This document shows positions 35,241 through 47,844 of a stretch of DNA of 64,000 bases, piece after piece. The translations under genes were made by a program, and so were the position numbers. The notes under the pieces were generated by a model. It was not told the DNA's origin, made no database searches, and worked only from the letters and a program-made list of their open reading frames with translations. Each line of letters opens with the position of its first letter. Positions within the stretch are counted from its first letter, which is position 1. The DNA lies in the NCBI GenBank assembly GCA_050084515.1, contig CM114273.1:25048001-25112000 (forward strand), given 5' to 3'. The stretch is from Blasia pusilla. Its lineage: Eukaryota; Marchantiophyta; Marchantiopsida; Blasiales.

Positions 35241-37080
35241 TATGCATCTTCCCAACACATGGGTACATTCATACACCAAAAATAAAAACTCACACATGTA
35301 TACCAAGATCACACAACCACCCACTTAATTGGCAATTAGGTCTCCTAACTCTAAGTACCTTTCATCGCATCATATCAAATGTAATCCATTTCTCTAAACT
35401 TATCTAGGACACACCAAGTGTGTCATGGGAATCCTTCCTAGAGAGAGATTTAAGCATAACATATGTCACACTCTAAACTAACCCTCAAAAACCAGCTTGG
35501 TGGTTGCGCCCTCCTTTAATCCACACATCATACATCTCAAGCCTATAGGTATGACTTCCAAGCTCGAATATATTTGCCCATCCACATGTGGGAGATGGCA
35601 TGGCATGTAGTTACGCACATGATCCTTCCCAAACTATACCATTCCATCCTTTCCCTCCAATATGAGGACTTCAGTAGATAATACCTCAAGTACAAAAAAA
35701 TTGAGTGCCCTAAAATTTCCTTGTATTTGGCTAAAAATGATTGAGCATTTTTGTGCATGTCACACCACCAATACTGAACTAATGGTAAGTTGAAATCATG
35801 CTTTATTCCAAAGTTCCTTGGAAAGACGAGGCACCACACACCCTTCTATCCTCACACAAACATTAAATATGTGTCCCCTCCCATGTGAACCTCTATGCTC
35901 TCTATAGGATCCAATCCCGCTCCCCAGTACTCATTGTGCTTGATATGATGCCAATACATAGATACTCCAAAACCTCCTCATCTTCATGATATCACAATTA
36001 CCCATTGCTTCATCACAAGCCTTTGCACAATCCAAACTCTCTACGTCAAGTTCATACAACTTGCTAACTTTACACACTCAAAAAATATAAGATGGAAGAT
36101 GCATGCCAACCTAAAATCATCTCCTCGTCACTCTCTCCATGTCATCAGGCTCTTGTCTTATCTTTCTAACTCACATGTTAGAACATATAAGGGATTGAAA
36201 AAATATTCACATATTGCTATCCAAATCTATCTGTATATTAGGACCCTTCAAAGTATGCAAATCCCTCATGCCAAGTGCAAAACAACTCTTGTGCCATCTC
36301 AATAATTTTTATATTCATTGTGTCTCTCATCCTTGAAACTCAAGATCTATCATAGGCTCCCAAGTCTCCATCCTGATCTCACTCAAAGAAGAATGCATGG
36401 TATGTGTTGCTACTCAATAACTTTAATTATCTATATTACAGCCATCCCACTCTAATATCCAACATCGTGCCTCTAAAAAAAGAACTTGTGCTTTTATGGA
36501 TGCCTGTGCACTCTTTATTCAAACAATGTCACAAGAAGTCCATGTGTGTCTATCCATCCTCATCTCATCCACAACCAATGCCTCAATAGTCTTTCTAGGA
36601 AATAAGTGCATACGTACATGTAGACATGACAAAATGGATGTTGCTAGCATCCGTTATTGTTCAGCCAAACCTACGTTGACTCTCCATGTGAGGCCATTCG
36701 GGTCTATTTCTTGACCTAACATCTATCTTCATAAGTCTTGGGACAACTATGGTGTTTTCATTATACCTATAGTGAAACCTATCTCTTGCTCTTGCTCATC
36801 AGCAAAAGGTTCCTCCAATCCTTGTGCCTCATCATCCCCTATCATGCTTGGTCCTCCTTGAAGAAAGGCAATAGATGTCAAAAAGCCCATCAATGTAGGT
36901 TGTGTTTCCCTCAACTTCTCCATCCTATTAGTTGTAGCCAATGGTGATCTATCATTACGGTTCTGCACTTGTGATCATCTTCTTAGATCCAAGATAGGAT
37001 GCATTATGAACTGCAATGCTCTTTGAACTCCATCATAAGCTTGCCTCATTATCTTTGATGGTACACGCTTGAGACCTATC
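35241..37080 (-). pseudogene. Highly decayed Ty3/Gypsy copy (element A family), distal part
   Basis: DNA-level similarity to element A on the minus strand: 35560-35700 matches the integrase C-terminus at 14170-14260, 35740-35840 the zinc-binding region ('VQYWW'), 35900-36180 the RNase H-to-integrase linker at 16300-16620, and 36240-36390 the pol N-terminal linker at 17900-18020. RT and RNase H cores are missing, so a large internal deletion is inferred. A gag-like frame at 36747-36968 lies upstream. No intact gene. Confidence 0.65.
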
Positions 37081-38850
37081 ATCACAATCACCGAAACCTA
37101 TGGACAACCAAAATATCAAAATTGTGAACTACACAAGGAAGAAAATATTTTTGGACATCCTTAGAATCCCACCCTATGTCATTCATATCAAGGTGTAGAT
37201 CTACAACACTCCACTTACCCTTTGAAGCATCACCTTTGTTAAAATGACTTGGGAAAAGGAAAAGCCACATGCCTTAAAGGCACCAAAACAGGAAAAAAAA
37301 TAAGGTTGAGAGTTCAAGAACTATACGTGTGAGCTCCTTACAAGTTCACACCCAAATAAAATGCTTGTAAAAAATTTCCATTTTGCAAGTAATAACTTTT
37401 TTGGACTCAAAATGGGCTAGCAAAGTGTCTCACAAATCCTTTGCAAGTCCATTGCAACTCTAAGAACTTGCAAATTTTGGAAAACTCACAAAATACTTGC
37501 AAGAAAATCATTCACGAAGACCACTTAAAAAGTAGTAGTCTAGGTTAAAATAAGACTTGCAAAACAATCAACGACAAACCCTCATCCCTATGAGTGTATG
37601 GAAATCAAGAATATGATGTCATCTATGTAACACCTTAAAAATCCTAAACTACAAAATCCTATTCACAACACATTGGAACTTATGTTTCGTACCTACATGC
37701 ATTTTCAACCCAAATGGTAAGAACTACGGATGATGCAAAACACCCTTCCCAAATGGAGCAATACCCCTAAAATGATGTCTTCTACCTGTCTTCCTTGTGA
37801 ATGGATAATTGGTGATTGCCAACATAGAGATCTAAAGTATTGAAGGCCTTTCCATGCCCTATCACATCAAATATCTCATTCAGACTAGATATTGCATAGT
37901 GATAAACCTTCATATGATGATTCATAAAATGGTAGTCTTTACACATCAACCTATGAATCCACTAGCCATCCATGCCCTTCTTCATCAACGTAATTGTGGT
38001 TGAAGCATAGTTTCAATACAATCTTTTCAGTAGTCATACATGAATGAGGTCTTGGATCTTGCTCTAAATGAAGGCTCACTCTATGTTGGAAAACTTGTAG
38101 GTTCTTGAAAGAGAGATGTATCATTGGCCAACTCAATTTGAATGCTTAGAACCTTTACCACCCGCAAGTCACATATACTGAATGAAAAAAAAAACCCCCG
38201 ATAACTTTGAAGGAATTGTAGAATTTTCTCTTTTGAGCTCCTATCAACTTAGAATCAATCAAAAACTCCCAATTCTCTTTTGTGACATCGATGGAAGAGG
38301 AGGGTGGTGGTAGCTCATCAATTAACTTGAAAGTAGTAGCCATAGACTCTCAAATCTCTTGCACCAACTCTTTGGGCACACCACTATGATATACATCATA
38401 GAAATTAACTCTCAACATAGTCATCTTCACACTCCATTCTCGCATCACATCATATGGAATCTATGAATGACTCTTCATCGCCATCACAATTGCAACCCCA
38501 TCCAATGTCTCATTTGTTCTACGTTACAAATCTGATGGGATTTTTTTTACTCTAATATTAAGTGTAGGTTTGGTTAAGTAGAGATAAATGCAAGAGACAA
38601 AGGCATAGGATGCCAGAAAACTCATCAACACATGGACATTGCTCTTAGTTGGATCACCATGTTAGCCTACGCCAAAGATGGTGCATCATCTTGAGTAATA
38701 GTCTAACGTCACCGCCTTGGATTCAAGATCACATCCATTATAAGCACTAGTGGTATTTGGACTCCCTCCTTATCTTGCCTTGGTACCTTGGATTGTAAGT
38801 GGTTTGTCTAGCACAAAAGTGGACAATATGTGCATTATCCAATACTCATT
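37081..38850 (-). pseudogene. Highly decayed Ty3/Gypsy copy (element A family), proximal part
   Basis: 37640-38050 aligns with RT of element A at 17340-17650. The minus-strand frame 38155-38343 carries 'KENWEFLIDSKLIGAQKRKF' and 'GGFFFHS', the counterpart of the pol N-terminal linker. 38690-38780 resembles 36960-37060, so a gag-linked segment is present twice, indicating two head-to-tail partial copies. All frames are disrupted. Confidence 0.6.
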
Positions 38851-41800
38851 GCATCCAACATTAGCGCAATTATTTTATCACTCATTTATAATTTTCACTA
38901 AATACTAGCATCTCCTCTAAGATGTAAGCTAGATAAATTTTGAGAAGATATCTAGTAGATTCACTTGATGGTGGCCACCCTGCCAATACCAAGTAAATCA
39001 AACCCTTTCTGTCCAAATCCAAAACCCTCGACAATAAAACATTATGGGAAAAAAAAATGTTAATATCTATGAAAGGAAAACACAAAAATAAATCAAAACA
39101 TCAGTGGACAAATCTCACCACACTCATAGTGTAATGAGACTCTCCTTATGCCTCTCATCTCTCACAATATATAAATATTGTTGAATTTGTATGTTGATCT
39201 ATAATACTACGTCCAACATAGTGGTTCCCCTTCCAAAGAGAAAACATCATTTTACTTTATGAAATAAAGAGGGATTTATTTACAAAATAAATAAGATAGG
39301 TACTTTTTTTTACGAAATAATTTACTAGAATACATAATAACAATCCTACCCCATTTTGTAACACAGAAAGTTAACAATCCTATTCCTATTTTGTATTCTA
39401 GGTAACTAGTATTCACTCTAATATATGATTAATAAGAAGTCTCTTGTCTCATTATAAATTCTAATGTTTGTTTTTTTTGGAATATATGCACACTAGTTTA
39501 TATCTCGTGCTATACACATGACCAATAATGTTATTGTACAAAAATTCAAAAAATATTTTTTTTGCATGTGTTATGTTAAGAAAATTCTTGTTGCCCCCAA
39601 TACCACATATCAATCAAATAAGTTTTGTGTGTTACTAAAAAAATTTCTTTCTACCACACCATCAAATGTATATCAAATAAATGTTTATAAATCAAGAAGC
39701 TATCATCCCTTAATCATATAAATAAAAGTGTATGTTTTGAAAATGGTATATTATCTATACTTTTATCATGATTAGATGTCAATAAATGTCGCATGTTCTG
39801 AAAGTGCCATGTATTTATTTCAAAAGGTTGCAAATTTTTCTCTGAATTTTTTCCAAAAATTTTATTTCAACGATTATTTTTAATTTTTTATAAAAATTAT
39901 GATGATAATTTTAATAATTTATTATAATTCATTAAAAAATAATTTTCTTGAAAATTTCTTTATTGGATAATTTTCGTATATCAAGCTATCGTTAAACTAG
40001 TGTTACAAAATAAGCATGGCAATGGTACTTTCCAATGAGTTTAAATAATGTGCTCCTATAATAATCATAAAATTTTTAATATCGTAAAATTTATTCTTGA
40101 AAGATGTGCTCCTAGTAAACTAATAGAAAAGAAAGAATCTCCATAAATGAGGGGAAAGGTTGTGATTTCCCACTAAGATTCAAAGATGGAATCATTTAAT
40201 AATTAAAAATGTTGTGAAATGAAGTAAAGTTGATTTGAACACGAAGAGGTAGGCCAACATTCATCTTTATTGAGAACTCCCAAGGCAATATCATAGGGGT
40301 TTGGACAAATAAAAAGTGTCTACTATGACATGTCATACTTGGTTGAAAAGAATAACAATTCCAAGTGACTTGTTATTCTTGCTAGATGGCCATTGTCAAC
40401 CTCTATGGTTTTGATCTATAATTTATTAAATCATCCAAATTTGATTATATTTTTTTCAAGTGATCATAAAAAGGATAGGTATATCATTTTCAAATGTTTG
40501 ATTCAAAGTTTTACATGAAAGCCATACCACTAAGAACATTTTGCTTCTCCCAATAATCTATATTCTTATTGGAGAACACTTTCTTGATGTCCGCATCTCC
40601 TTCAATGCTTGACACACAATATTTGGGTAATAAAATAACACTCTTAAAAGGGCATATAGCACTTGGGGCAAGAAGAAAATATTCTCCTTCATGCATAACA
40701 CAAAATAAAATTATAATGATGCATGCATGAGACTAGCATAGATATGTACTAGTATTACATAGAGTAAAATTACTACTTCAATCTATGTTCCTATGAGTAT
40801 TCTACAAGGCTTCCTCTTTAATTGCCCTAAGATTAAGAAAAATAAAAGATTTTTCCCTTTTAATTTGATTAGAAAAATCACATTTAGTAGATTGATTTTT
40901 TTAAATGAACTCCTTCCAATAATCCATATTCTTTTTAGAGGAAAAAAATAATTAAGGTAGGATTAAGACTTAAAAACTGGTCCCAATTTTGAATTCTAAA
41001 GGTTTCCTACAAGAAGCCCTGAGATTTTTTTTTCCCCTGAAATTTGGTTAGAAAGATGAGAGAAAATGGATTGAAAGTAAATAAATACCTAACCAGATGA
41101 TGGAGGGCTGGATTTTGGAAAGGCACCGATTGATGATATATAGAAAGAACGAAATTTAACTACAAGTAAATTAGAGTGACATATATTGAAGTTCAACCTA
41201 AATGTGAAAAAATAGGACAAGCTTTTGATCATCATAGATATCAATTTCCTTTTTCTTTCTTTTTTTTCGTTCCTCACATTCAACAAGTCTTCATATCAAA
41301 CTATGAATCACGATAGGATTTAATCACTATAAAAAAAATTATGTGTGGTCAATTATAGATTGCTTTATCAAGAGTGTGTGCAAGAAGCATAATTTTTATC
41401 ATGGTTGGACATCAATATTCTTATTGAAAAATGCCCTCTTGATTTTCTAACACTTCTCGTATCGACATCTCCAAATTTCCACCAGTCAATTCCTTAATTT
41501 GGGGTCGATTTTGGAGCATGGTGGACTTTGGAGTTAAGTCAAGTTAAAATCATTTTTGGGGGTCATTCAAATATGATCGGTTGAAGTAATGTCTAATTCA
41601 AATTTCCGTCATTAGTTATCCCATTAATTAACCCATGCATCACATATGTATATACTAGTAATTTTATATAGAAATTCATTCTTTTAAGAATATGATTTTG
41701 CACTTGCCATCCGTATTTATTTTAAGAGTCAAATAAAATTTAGCAGGAAAATCCACCAACGTGCAATCCTATCACCGTCGTATTTTTTTTCGACAAACTT

Positions 41801-42300
41801 CAATAGAATGGAAACCACCTGGTGGTTAGGTTTTATTTCTTTCAACCTCCGTTCTCTGGTAATACACACTAGCTTGTGCATGTGCTATGCCCGGATGCAT
41901 AATTTTGAATTGTCCTTCATAAGTGTATGATAGAATCCCAACAATCCTATTAACTTAAGTATACATTGATTTTATCCTCTAAAAACCAAAGTGGTGTTAA
42001 ATAAAAAAAAACTCTCTCCAAGAATAACATAGAGAACTTGCAGGCCTCTGCAAGCAACCACTCCCTTGGGTTCTTTTCTTACGTCACCATCTCTTCTCTT
42101 ACATGTGATTTGCCACTACTTTCTTCCCCCTTGAAAAGGATCCATAACATATAGCATTCATAAAAAGGAATGGAAGCATTCATTCGTGAAAGCCCTGGCG
42201 CTTGCCTTGATGTGGGAAGTTGTTCGAAACCCACCGTGGACGGAAAGGATGGGACGTAAGCCAATAGGATACCTTCATGGTTAACCCGTTCCGGAGTTTA
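38851..42300. other. Long AT-rich spacer
   Basis: Strongly AT-rich with many homopolymer runs and no convincing gene. Several places (near 39490, 41640 and 41870) have ACTAG plus GTGCTATGC-like words that recall Helitron-type ends, but no element could be delimited. Frames of 60-67 codons scattered here are expected by chance. Confidence 0.55.
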
Positions 42301-42622
42301 GGGCGTGGGAAAGAGGACGTCATCGTTCTAAATATAAATACAGTAAAGACTTCTCTGTAAGAACTTTTATAAGAAAATGAAGAGAATTAGGATGAGAGAT
42401 TAATTGTCCAGGATCCGGTTGAGTTACATTAATCACCGTGCGTTACGCAACCCTCCCTGCCCCGTTGCATTCGTTTGAGCCGCCGCCTTATCGTAGAGTC
42501 GCGCGCCGTCCTCGCCAGATCAGCCACGACGACTGCCACTCTCCATTCGTCCGCTCCGCTCCCACCCGTGGCATGGTGACCGTGGTTGCCACATAAGCAA
42601 AAAAAGTCACCGGGTGACGGGG

Positions 42623-42778
42623 ATGGGGCCACCGAACGCCAGCGCGTCAGGCTTCCTCGACAACGAAGTCTTCTCCCACAAGCGGATAGTCTCCCCCATC
42701 GGCGGGCAGGTCCGCCCGCGAGCGGCGCTCTTGTCCAGCCCGCAGCCGAAGTGCGGCGAGCGGTCCAGGGAAGAATGA
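42623..42778 (+). CDS. Small hypothetical protein, 51 aa, or an exon
   Basis: ATG GGG CCA start, 51 codons, TGA at 42776-42778. The product has an ordered-looking composition ('GFLDNEVFSHKRIVSPIGG' then a proline/serine-rich tail) and a high proportion of G or C at third positions, unlike the surrounding spacer. An overlapping 84-codon frame at 42586-42840 is more arginine-rich and looks like a GC-driven artefact. It could be an exon ending in the stop or a fortuitous frame. Family not recognised. Confidence 0.3.
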   Translation: MGPPNASASGFLDNEVFSHKRIVSPIGGQVRPRAALLSSPQPKCGERSREE

Positions 42779-43440
42779 TGCACTTCGATGAAAACCCATC
42801 GGAAGTGCAAAAGAGGGGGACTCAAAGAGTCAAAACCTGAAGGTCACAACAAGGGGGCATTTTCCCCGTCCAGGAGTCTGTGGGAGGTCCGTCAGTGAAA
42901 GACTTCGAGGCTGTTTGTAGGAGGGCGCACCGGAGTTGGAGCCAACTCCGGCCAAGTTGGGAGTGACTAGTGCAAGTAGAGCACTTATTGTGGAAGAAAT
43001 TTATTGTTCGTTGCAGTAATGGTGGGCCATGGCTGTCGGGTGGTGGAGGGCCAGGAGAGCGTGCCTCGAGCGTGGAAGTGACGGGCACGATAGTTTGGCT
43101 TTTGAGGTGAGTGCACCGGCGTCGCAGAGACGCAGCTGAGGGCATGTCGCGCTGAAAGGACGCCCGTGGGTCGGCGCTGTAGAGTCATTTCCAGCGATTT
43201 CCACAGGGGAATGGGAATCCCGAAATTTCCGAACGGGCGGAAACAACTCTTTGACCGCTGTCCTTAGAACAACAACGGAAATAGGTTAGACGCATGGAAA
43301 GAAGAGAGAAAAACTGTTGTAACATGTTGGACTTATCGCCGGCAAGATGATCTCTTGTCTGCACCGTCACACTGATTAACTGTGACCGTGTTATCGTGAA
43401 GGCCTATTGAGGGACCGCCGACCCGCTCCGGCGGAGGTGA

Positions 43441-43467
43441 CGGGCGGGGCGGGGCGGGGCGGGGTGG
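43441..43467 (+). repeat. G-rich tandem pentamer, quadruplex-capable
   Basis: Starts CGGGCGGGGCGGGGC and continues with the GGGGC pentamer to GGGGTGG, giving five consecutive G tracts of three or four separated by single bases. This meets the usual G-quadruplex sequence rule. It lies in GC-rich island 2, where such tracts are common near promoters. Confidence 0.8.
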
Positions 43468-45461
43468 TGTTCACCATGAACCCGACCTTCCGAGCGTTCG
43501 ATGTTTACGTGGCCGCACAAGAGATAGCATGAGCGGGACCACTTTATCGAAAGAAATACGGAGTGGAGAGGGAGCCTTCTTCCTGAGGGAACTCAAGTTG
43601 CACGCTCGGACGTGGCAATCCCCTCCCCTCGATGCGCTCCCCCCTTAAAATAATACTTCGAGATGGAGTATCGGGCGACACAGGACGGCGTTTCTGTTCC
43701 CGAGGTCGTACCGTGGACGCGAAGGCAAACAAATACCCGGCGTTCTGATGTGGAGGGCAATAGGAAACCATCACTGGCCTGGGTTTGACACGGCGGAAGA
43801 CAGCGTAACGATTGCGGGGAGATAAGCTCTCTGTGAGGGACTTGCTGTATTGAGCTTGTGTGGGACCCGAGAGGCCGCCATGCGTCACCCACGCCGGCTC
43901 AAGACCGTTCGCAGCGCACGTGAAGGAGTTCAAGTTCCTACAGAACAAAATTGGGGCGAAAGTGAGGAGATCAATGCCCGAACGTGAGCGCTATCTATCA
44001 TTCATAACACCCGGTCACGCCCCTAGGACTCGCCGTCGCCGAGGACTTATCTGGCAAATGAACGCCTGAGCTGTTGGCGTGCGTGTAGATTCACAGAGAG
44101 AACTACTCCAAACGGAGTTCAACGGACTCCCTCTTGGAGCAACTCAACCGGTTGATTGAAAGCTCATCCAGGATGACTGACTGCATGCTCACACGGGCTG
44201 AATTCCGAGTTTCTTACGATCTCCATGAATATCCGTTACAAAATTCAAATATTTTGCTCGAACGCACACACGCCAAGCCATCATATCCTGAAGTTCCACG
44301 TGAATCCCACATGTGATAACGGACAGCATCAATGACTCCATGTTGCTGCGAGGCAGTGCGAGCGAGGTGGGGAGGAGGGATATACTGTCGCGCGAGAGCA
44401 CTGCGTTCTGGGGACACAACTCCTGAAACGCCCACGAAAAGATAAGTCTGTGGGACCTCGACGGAGAGGAGCTGATGCAAAGAGCATGACCTATGCGGAA
44501 ATGCTGCAAATTCCGAGAATCCACGGCAGCATATCCAATAAATTTATAAACTTGGAATTGGGCACCATAAGGAGTCATGTCGGGGGATGAGAGTGAGTGT
44601 GTTCCTACTCAGCATTGCCGTAAATACAAGTGCGACGAAAACATACACAAACTATCGGCCAATCCTGAGGGATCAGGCCGTTCAAGCGTGTCCGTCCGCA
44701 ACGCTCTCTCGCTTTCTTGGCGGCTTTATGTACACGAGGATGAATGGAAGGCACCTACAGGCAGCCTCGTGGGGTTTGCAAATTGGCAAACCATATCGTT
44801 GTTGACTCCGTTTCGTCTCGCACAAGGGATAGCAGAAAGTGCGTAATAAAAAACAACTCCCGTTTATCATACCTCTGCGCACATCGAGTCCTCTCACCCT
44901 CGACCACGATGCTGCTGATCTACCCGCCATGTCCCTGCTCTAACGTGAGCCGCCTCGCGACAAAGTCCCATGCATCTCATGGAGTCCTCAAGAGCCACTT
45001 TCTCGAGAACATTGGTCAGCGAAGACTCATCTCGAGCACCTCAGGAGACGTCGTGTCAGTAGTTGTCGCGGGTCACTCACGCACGCACTGTCACACACAC
45101 TCAAAGCGCCCAGCGAGACGAAACCCGCGGAATGGCTAATTTCGGAGCGCGCCACAACAAGAATTCTCGCCTATGCGCCCCACAGCTTTGCCAACAAACT
45201 CACTGCTCCCCTCCCACAGCGCGCGCCACTACTGCGCCGCTCCTGCCCATCCTCGCCACCGTCGCGGCCGTAAACCCGTGGCCTTCTGTTTCCACAGCCG
45301 TTCCTCGGCCCGCCCCCACCCCCCTTTTACTTTAGCTAGCCCCAGCGCGAACTCTAAGCATTATCCGGCGGGTTTTTCATTCCTCGCCGGAGGATTTTAA
45401 TGAGGGACGACAGCCGTTTACGGAACCCGCTTTAGGAGTCCCTCCCTTATGACCTGACGGG

Positions 45462-45509
45462 AAAAGTTTAGTTCCATCTAACATCTTAGTTAGATGGAAC
45501 TAAACTTTT
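45462..45509. repeat. 21-bp perfect hairpin
   Basis: 45462-45482 pairs perfectly with 45489-45509 around a 6-bp ATCTTA loop. It sits at the right edge of GC-rich island 2. A perfect 21-bp stem of this kind is unusual by chance and could be a foldback element or a small-RNA precursor. No target duplication is obvious. Confidence 0.85.
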
Positions 45510-47844
45510 AGAGAGGATAGGTATCATAAGTAGAGGCCACAAAAAGAACCCTGTCAAATATGGAGATATTTATTATTGAGATCGTGTCGCCAATAATATT
45601 ATAGATATTTGAGGTCAATTGGGCATTTTATAGGGGTTGATTCCATAGGGAGTGTTGTTTTTCACGACGATGTTGAAGCACATATATAAAAAAGTTTCCA
45701 GTCAAATATCCAGAAATTTCTAGCAATATCCAAATGAGAACGACCTTGCGACTTTGCATTATTTCTGCGCCCAAAAATTTTGGGCGCCTAAAAATCGTCG
45801 ACCCCCAAGGGTTGCTGAAACCTACCTCTCATGGAATCGACCTCATAGAGAGGGACATAGGAGTCACGTCGTCCCAAATCCTTTGGCTGTAAAGTGCGGA
45901 TGAAGCAATCTAACGTCACAGTGCTCATCATGGTTGTATTAGGGCGAGCCAATTCTAGCCTCATAGATGGCAAGAATCTTAAGTTATGACCAATACTGTG
46001 GCCCGACATTCATGAGGATATCAAAGTGCCCCTCTCTCCCTAATGGAAGTCTTGTGCATCTTCGTGGTCATTTATCTATTCGGATATACAAATGTGGGGG
46101 CATCAATACTATCTAAAACTGATTGTTTAATCTCATGAATTATCTGTAATTGAGATCTACGGACTGTCCATTGCATGGACATCTCCTTAGTAGGCGACCC
46201 CAACTGACACTCCCTATTAGGGCATCTCATATTATATATTGTACGTAGTCTAGGATGTCCATGTCCATAATTTTCTTAACGAGTTTCTCTCCTTTGTAGT
46301 GCAAGGTGTTGGAGGAGGTGGACGCACACCACTTACATGCCACTCTGTTTTGGATGTCCCTTGGACAATCCCGCAACCTCTTGGACTTACGATAGCTGCA
46401 CCCAACTTGTTGAGTGTGTGAAGGTCAATGATTTTTTAGAGGAGTATTCAGATCATGTGAAGGTAAGGGTTTCTAAAACTCTTTTACTTTGACTGGGGCA
46501 AATTCATATTCGGAGTTGTAGGCTATATTTGTCACATATTGAGTTGCAAGATTTGAGGATTGCTGAGGCTCCTAGTCGCATATGAAAAGCCCATCATTCT
46601 AGTTTCTTAGCGTGGGATAAGGCAGGTATTATTGAACAATCATCTCACGAATGGAGCGAAATTTTTACGAGCATTCATCACCTCACAAAATCACACGAAA
46701 CACAAGGAAGTCGATTATAGCATAGAATTTTTTGCTTTCCCTAATTCAAAGCAGTTTTTAATCCCGAGAAAAAATGGTCTTGATAAAAGATGAGAGATTC
46801 CAATAGTATATATAGTGGTTAAAAAAACAATTCTCAAACCCAAAATAGGAGACTTTACAATATTTGGTAATCTCACAGACATGTGTAATGCATAAATGGG
46901 AAATTTTCTAGAAGTGGTGAGATATCGTGTTGACTCATCGATCCATCGGTTGAGTGCTCCCTTAAAACATGCCCTCACTTCCAAACTCCTTAGCCATTCC
47001 AATCCACATTTATGTCCCACATTTATTAAACTTCTATAGAATATGTACAACCCATTCTTCATCTTATAGAACATCTTCCCAACTTTCTTTTTTGTTAAGT
47101 AGTTTCCAAAAGTGAGGACCTCGTGTTTTACCTGACAATCGCTCTTCTAGTACCCCAAAGAATTCCATCAAAGCTCCCATATTTTGATTCACTATTGTTG
47201 GAACATCGTTCCTTCTTTGTATTATACAACTCGGGTTTTATTTGCTCATTGAAATTGAGGCACTCAATTGTAGAAGAAATTGATATTTTGGTCAGCCGAT
47301 CATAATGCCATTTTATTTTTTCACAGAGAGAGAGAGAGGTTGTTTCGGGTGAGTATATACCTAGTAGTGATTACCTACCCACAAATCCCTTTACATTCTT
47401 TCCTTCTTTCACTTAAAAATACTCTTCAATTCAAAGTTTCTCTTGGAGGAGGTTATGAAATTGTGAGAAAGCCAAAATTGGAATACTCTTGTCCCCTCAA
47501 CCAAGATTGCTATTGTTTGTCATTTCTAATCATGGATACTCCTCAAGATTTCACATTGATTATTGCAAAAAATATGAACTCCGACAGGGAGAACTCACAT
47601 ATTGCAACTATTATTAACTTATTAAAACCCCAACAACTAAAAAGTCTAATAAAAAATTGTTTAGATTTACCTATCCCTATCATATCATGCATGCTATTTA
47701 TTCATATTTATGTACGAAGTTAAGAAAGTCAAATGGTGATTTGTTATAACAACCTCCATCCCTAAATAGTATTTGGGAAAACCTTGATTTATTGTTTCTG
47801 AATATTTGTAGGTTCCATCTATACTTCAACAACCTATATAAGCT
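45510..47844. other. Spacer with unidentified frames
   Basis: No recognised gene. A 119-codon minus-strand frame at 46715-47074 and a 147-codon plus-strand frame at 47280-47723 have no family resemblance. The latter lies directly upstream of the Harbinger-type remnant and could be part of the same element, but I cannot show it. Confidence 0.4.

Larger units (their letters stand above)
42301..45450. other. GC-rich island 2
   Basis: Abrupt shift to CpG-rich DNA over 3.1 kb, with no transposon similarity. It holds many mid-sized overlapping frames on both strands, as expected in GC-rich DNA. The most coding-like are 42623-42778 and 43860-44069 on the plus strand. By composition it parallels island 1 and is a likely site of a host gene or its regulatory region. 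Exons could not be chained. Confidence 0.5.

Noticed and set aside
39480-41900. Helitron ends suggested by ACTAG and GTGC...GCAC words
   Set aside because: No matching 5' TC and 3' hairpin plus CTRR pair could be paired up, and no helicase sequence is present.
44189-45400. Many 60-131 codon frames on both strands in GC-rich island 2
   Set aside because: GC-rich DNA has few chance stops; these frames overlap on opposite strands and none shows a recognisable domain or a consistent start.
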